From Thermocatellispora tengchongensis (GTDB lineage Bacteria; Actinomycetota; Actinomycetes; Streptosporangiales; Streptosporangiaceae): a DNA stretch of 64,000 nucleotides. Position numbers and translations under genes: made by a program. The stretch spans positions 124,001 through 188,000 of the forward strand of contig NZ_JACHGN010000020.1 of NCBI RefSeq assembly GCF_014202315.1, given 5' to 3'. A model generated the notes under the pieces. That model saw only the letters and a program-made list of their open reading frames with translations, was not told the DNA's origin and did not search any database. Positions 61,307-64,000 of this stretch are shown piece after piece (position 1 is the stretch's first letter; each line of letters opens with the position of its first letter).

Positions 61307-64000
61307 ATGAAACGACGGCTGCGAGCCACATTGGTGGCTTGCCTCCTCCTCGCGGCAACGCCCGCGGTGGCGCAGGCCGAGACCGCGTCAGGGCAACCCG
61401 GAGCGGTGCTCTATGTCGCGCCCGACGGGAACGACTCGAACAAAGGGACGAGAGGCAAACCCCTTCGCACGCTCGAAGGGGCCAGGGACGCGATCAGGGA
61501 ACTGAAGGCCCGCCGTGGCCTGCCCCCCAGGGGAGTGACCGTCTACCTGCGGGAAGGGACCTACGAACGCACCGCGTCGTTCGCCCTGGACCGGCAGGAC
61601 TCCGGCACGGCCAAGGCGCCGGTCGTCTACCGCTCCTACCCCGGGGAGACCGCCCGGCTCACCGGCGGACGGCGGTTGGACCACGACAGCTTCACCCCCG
61701 TGACCGACGACGCCGTGCTGCGGCGGATCATCGACGAGCCGGCGCGCGGCAAGGTCCTCCAGGCCGACCTGGCGGCCCTGGGCATCACCGACTACGGGCA
61801 GCAGAGCCGCCACGGTTACTGGAAGGCCAACGACGTCAGCCTCGTGCCGCCCATGGAGCTCTACGTGGCGGGCCAGGGCATGACCCTCGCCCGGTGGCCG
61901 AACCGCGGCACGGTCCAGATGGGCGAGATCATCGACGCCGGGCCCACCGTGAAGGACCCCGACCTGCAGGATCGCGGCGGCACGTTCGGCTACACCTACG
62001 ACCGGCCGCGGTACTGGACCCAGGCCGAGGACATCTGGCTGGACGGCATCTTCGGCTACAGCTGGGAGTGGTCGTACAACAAGATCGCCTCGATCGACAC
62101 CGAGGCGAAGCGGATCACCCTGCGGTACGGCGAGATGTCCGGGCTCATGAAGACCTGGTACCCCGACTTCCATTTCGCCACGAACCTGCTGGAGGAGCTC
62201 GACGCGCCGGGCGAGTACTACATCGACCGCAAGAAGGGCGTGCTGTACCTGGTGCCCAACGCCGCCTTCCGCGGCAGGCAGGGCGACGTCACCGTCACCA
62301 TGCTCAAGGAGCCGATGATCCGGGCCACCAACGTCTCGCACGTCTCCTTCAGGGAACTGGTGATGGAGTACGGGCGGAGCCTGCCCGCCGTCATCCTCGG
62401 CGGCAACGACGTCACCATCGAGCGCAGCGACATCCAGAACTTCGCCGACGGCGGCGTGTACATCAACTCGTCGGGCCGGTACGTCTACGACGGCATCCCG
62501 GACAAGGGGAAGGGCCGGAACCACGCCGTCGTGTCCTCCACCATCCGCCACGTCGGCGGCGTGGGCGTCGTCCTCAACGGCGGCGACGAGAAGACCCTGG
62601 AGCCGGGCGGCAACCGCGTGGAGAATTCCCACATCCACGACTTCGCCTACTACCACAAGGCATACAACCCGGGCGTGATGTTCGACGGCGTGGGAAACCA
62701 GGCTCGCGGCAACGAGATTCACGACGCGCCGCACCCGGGCATCATCGTCCACGGGAACGATCACTTGATCGAGTACAACGAGATCTACGACATCTGCAAG
62801 GACTTCCAGGACCTCGGCGCCATCTACATGAACGCCGGCATGACGCCGCACGAGCGGGGCACCGTGATCCGGCGCAACTACTTCCACCACATCGGCGAAG
62901 GACGGGGCGGTGTCGAGGGCGTCTACGCGGACAACCTCACGATGGGCCTGACCATCGACGAGAACGTCTTCTACCGGATGGGCAACGACGCCATCAAGAG
63001 CGGCTCCGGTGACCACATCAAGGCCAGGAACAACATCTTCGTCGACACCCACGTCCCCTACGACAACTACGAGATGTGGATGGGCGACCAGCCGGGCAAC
63101 ACGGTGGACAAGAACTACATGCCGGCCTGGAAGAAGCTGTTCGAGGAGAACAACGGGTTCGTCGGCACGCCGTACGCGAAGAAGTATCCCGAGCTGCTGA
63201 CCTTCTTCGAGGAGAACCACTACTACCCGGCGAACAACTTCTTCGAGCGGAACCTGGTCTGGAACCCCGAGGTCGGCAGGGCCGCGAGCGTGAACGAGCA
63301 CGGCGCGCGAGACGTCAAGAACCTGCTCAACTACGCCGGCAACTGGGTCGCGGATCGAAACCCCGGATTCGCCGACTGGAAGGCCGGAGACTTCTCCCTG
63401 ACCGAGGACGCCGAGGTCTTCGACCGCATTCCCGGATTCACGGCCATCCCGTTCGACCGGATCGGCACCCAAGGCAAGATCGGGCTGCCCCACGGGCCGG
63501 ACCACATCGAGCTGACGGGCCTCCACCTTCCCGATGACAAGCTCACCGTCCAGCTCGGCCGGACCGTGTCCTTCCCCGCCGAGCCGGTGCCGTGGAACGC
63601 CACGGACCAGGCGGTGACGTACACGAGCGGCGACACCTCGGTCGCCACCGTCGACGGCGACGGCTCGATCACCGCGCTGGCACCGGGCGAGACGACCATC
63701 TCGGTGGTGTCCAAGGCCGATCCGAAGATCGCCGACGAGGCCACCGTCACCGTGGCCGAGGGTGACGGCATCATGCACGCCACCGATTTCGAGTCCGGCG
63801 GCAACGGCTGGCCCGTGGACCCCAACCGCAGCATCGTGGCCGACGGCTCCGGCAACCACTGGTACCGGATCGTCAACGGCGCCAACGGGCTGCTCGACCG
63901 CACCTTCACCGACTACGCGCTGGACTACCGGCTCAAGACCCCGGCGCAGGTGCCCGACGGCGCCGTCCTGATCATGTACGACCGCCACACCCCGACCGGC
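61307..64000 (+). CDS. Secreted right-handed beta-helix protein with BIG2 domain (GH141-like?), 3' end outside the window
   Basis: The frame is open from the ATG at 61307 to the end (898 codons, no stop), so the gene is partial. Order: signal peptide (1-25, ending AVAQAE); an N-terminal block typical of secreted beta-helix glycosidases (VLYVAPDGNDSNKGTRGKPLRTLEGARDAI, VTVYLREGTYERTASFAL, ARLTGGRRL); parallel beta-helix repeats (~340-620, e.g. NRVENSHIHDFAYY, NHLIEYNEIYDICKDFQDLGAIYMNAG); a BIG2-like domain (~740-820, TYTSGDTSVATVDGDGSITALAPGETTISVV); then the start of another beta domain. The N-terminal pattern resembles GH141, which includes alpha-L-fucosidases and xylanases, and fits the fucoside cluster. 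It follows the permease by ~80 bp with GGAAAGG upstream. Confidence 0.8.
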   Translation, partial: MKRRLRATLVACLLLAATPAVAQAETASGQPGAVLYVAPDGNDSNKGTRGKPLRTLEGARDAIRELKARRGLPPRGVTVYLREGTYERTASFALDRQDSGTAKAPVVYRSYPGETARLTGGRRLDHDSFTPVTDDAVLRRIIDEPARGKVLQADLAALGITDYGQQSRHGYWKANDVSLVPPMELYVAGQGMTLARWPNRGTVQMGEIIDAGPTVKDPDLQDRGGTFGYTYDRPRYWTQAEDIWLDGIFGYSWEWSYNKIASIDTEAKRITLRYGEMSGLMKTWYPDFHFATNLLEELDAPGEYYIDRKKGVLYLVPNAAFRGRQGDVTVTMLKEPMIRATNVSHVSFRELVMEYGRSLPAVILGGNDVTIERSDIQNFADGGVYINSSGRYVYDGIPDKGKGRNHAVVSSTIRHVGGVGVVLNGGDEKTLEPGGNRVENSHIHDFAYYHKAYNPGVMFDGVGNQARGNEIHDAPHPGIIVHGNDHLIEYNEIYDICKDFQDLGAIYMNAGMTPHERGTVIRRNYFHHIGEGRGGVEGVYADNLTMGLTIDENVFYRMGNDAIKSGSGDHIKARNNIFVDTHVPYDNYEMWMGDQPGNTVDKNYMPAWKKLFEENNGFVGTPYAKKYPELLTFFEENHYYPANNFFERNLVWNPEVGRAASVNEHGARDVKNLLNYAGNWVADRNPGFADWKAGDFSLTEDAEVFDRIPGFTAIPFDRIGTQGKIGLPHGPDHIELTGLHLPDDKLTVQLGRTVSFPAEPVPWNATDQAVTYTSGDTSVATVDGDGSITALAPGETTISVVSKADPKIADEATVTVAEGDGIMHATDFESGGNGWPVDPNRSIVADGSGNHWYRIVNGANGLLDRTFTDYALDYRLKTPAQVPDGAVLIMYDRHTPTG

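Overview
High-GC actinomycete chromosome. GC-rich third codon positions, GTG/TTG starts, ATGA/GTGA stop-start overlaps, sugar ABC importers without their own ATPase, and LacI/ROK/GntR-controlled glycosidase clusters all point to a soil actinobacterium. A Streptosporangiales-type genus is plausible, but the sequence alone cannot fix the genus. No rRNA, tRNA, CRISPR array, transposase or phage gene was seen. The window is a run of self-contained catabolic clusters, most with their own regulator and a recognisable operator.

Layout. 0-4.2 kb: MmcQ/YjbR-HhH protein, an unknown protein, a cupin and an APC amino-acid permease. 4.3-8.7 kb: operon of an acyl-CoA-dehydrogenase-like flavin monooxygenase, alpha/beta hydrolase, TetR, flavin reductase and Leu/Val/Phe dehydrogenase. 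8.9-11.7 kb: GntR repressor and gamma-glutamyltransferase. 11.7-23.1 kb: an eleven-gene, almost fully overlapping minus-strand operon that fits 3-hydroxypyridine (or a related hydroxypyridine) catabolism. It encodes a molybdenum hydroxylase (large, FAD and 2Fe-2S subunits) with a separate SRPBCC/CoxG protein, a split PEP-synthase-like pair resembling phenylphosphate synthase, an HD-domain protein, and the complete lower maleamate pathway: 2,5-dihydroxypyridine dioxygenase, N-formylmaleamate deformylase, maleamate amidohydrolase and maleate isomerase. Divergent to it are an Amt-fold transporter that lacks both pore histidines and a GntR regulator.

25.8-31.7 kb: acetoin dehydrogenase E1alpha/E1beta/E2 (the E2 carries an alpha/beta hydrolase), a butanediol-type dehydrogenase, and a GAF regulator in which the usual sigma54 module is replaced by a winged helix. 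A 22-bp site (19/22 identical) lies in front of both the enzyme operon and the regulator. 31.9-43.8 kb: a beta-1,3-glucan utilisation regulon (LacI, GH3, CBM32-DUF1996, CBM32-GH16-TIM barrel-CBM32, CBM32-GH55) with four identical copies of the palindrome GGAGAGCGCTCTCC. 43.8-49.9 kb: ROK regulator, ABC sugar importer and GH1 beta-glucosidase, probably taking up the released beta-glucosides.

50.0-64.0 kb: an L-fucoside regulon. It has a GntR repressor, CE7 acetylesterase, fuconolactonase-like amidohydrolase, an unrecognised 630-aa protein, an L-fucose dehydrogenase-like aldo/keto reductase, an RraA-like aldolase, GH29 alpha-L-fucosidase, an ABC importer, and a secreted beta-helix protein (GH141-like?) that runs off the window. 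Four copies of ATCG(C/G)(C/T)TATCGAT mark its promoters.

The most unusual content is the pyridine operon. The phenylphosphate-synthase-like pair next to an HD protein suggests that the hydroxypyridine is phosphorylated before or during Mo-dependent hydroxylation and dephosphorylated afterwards. This is inference and is set out in the findings.
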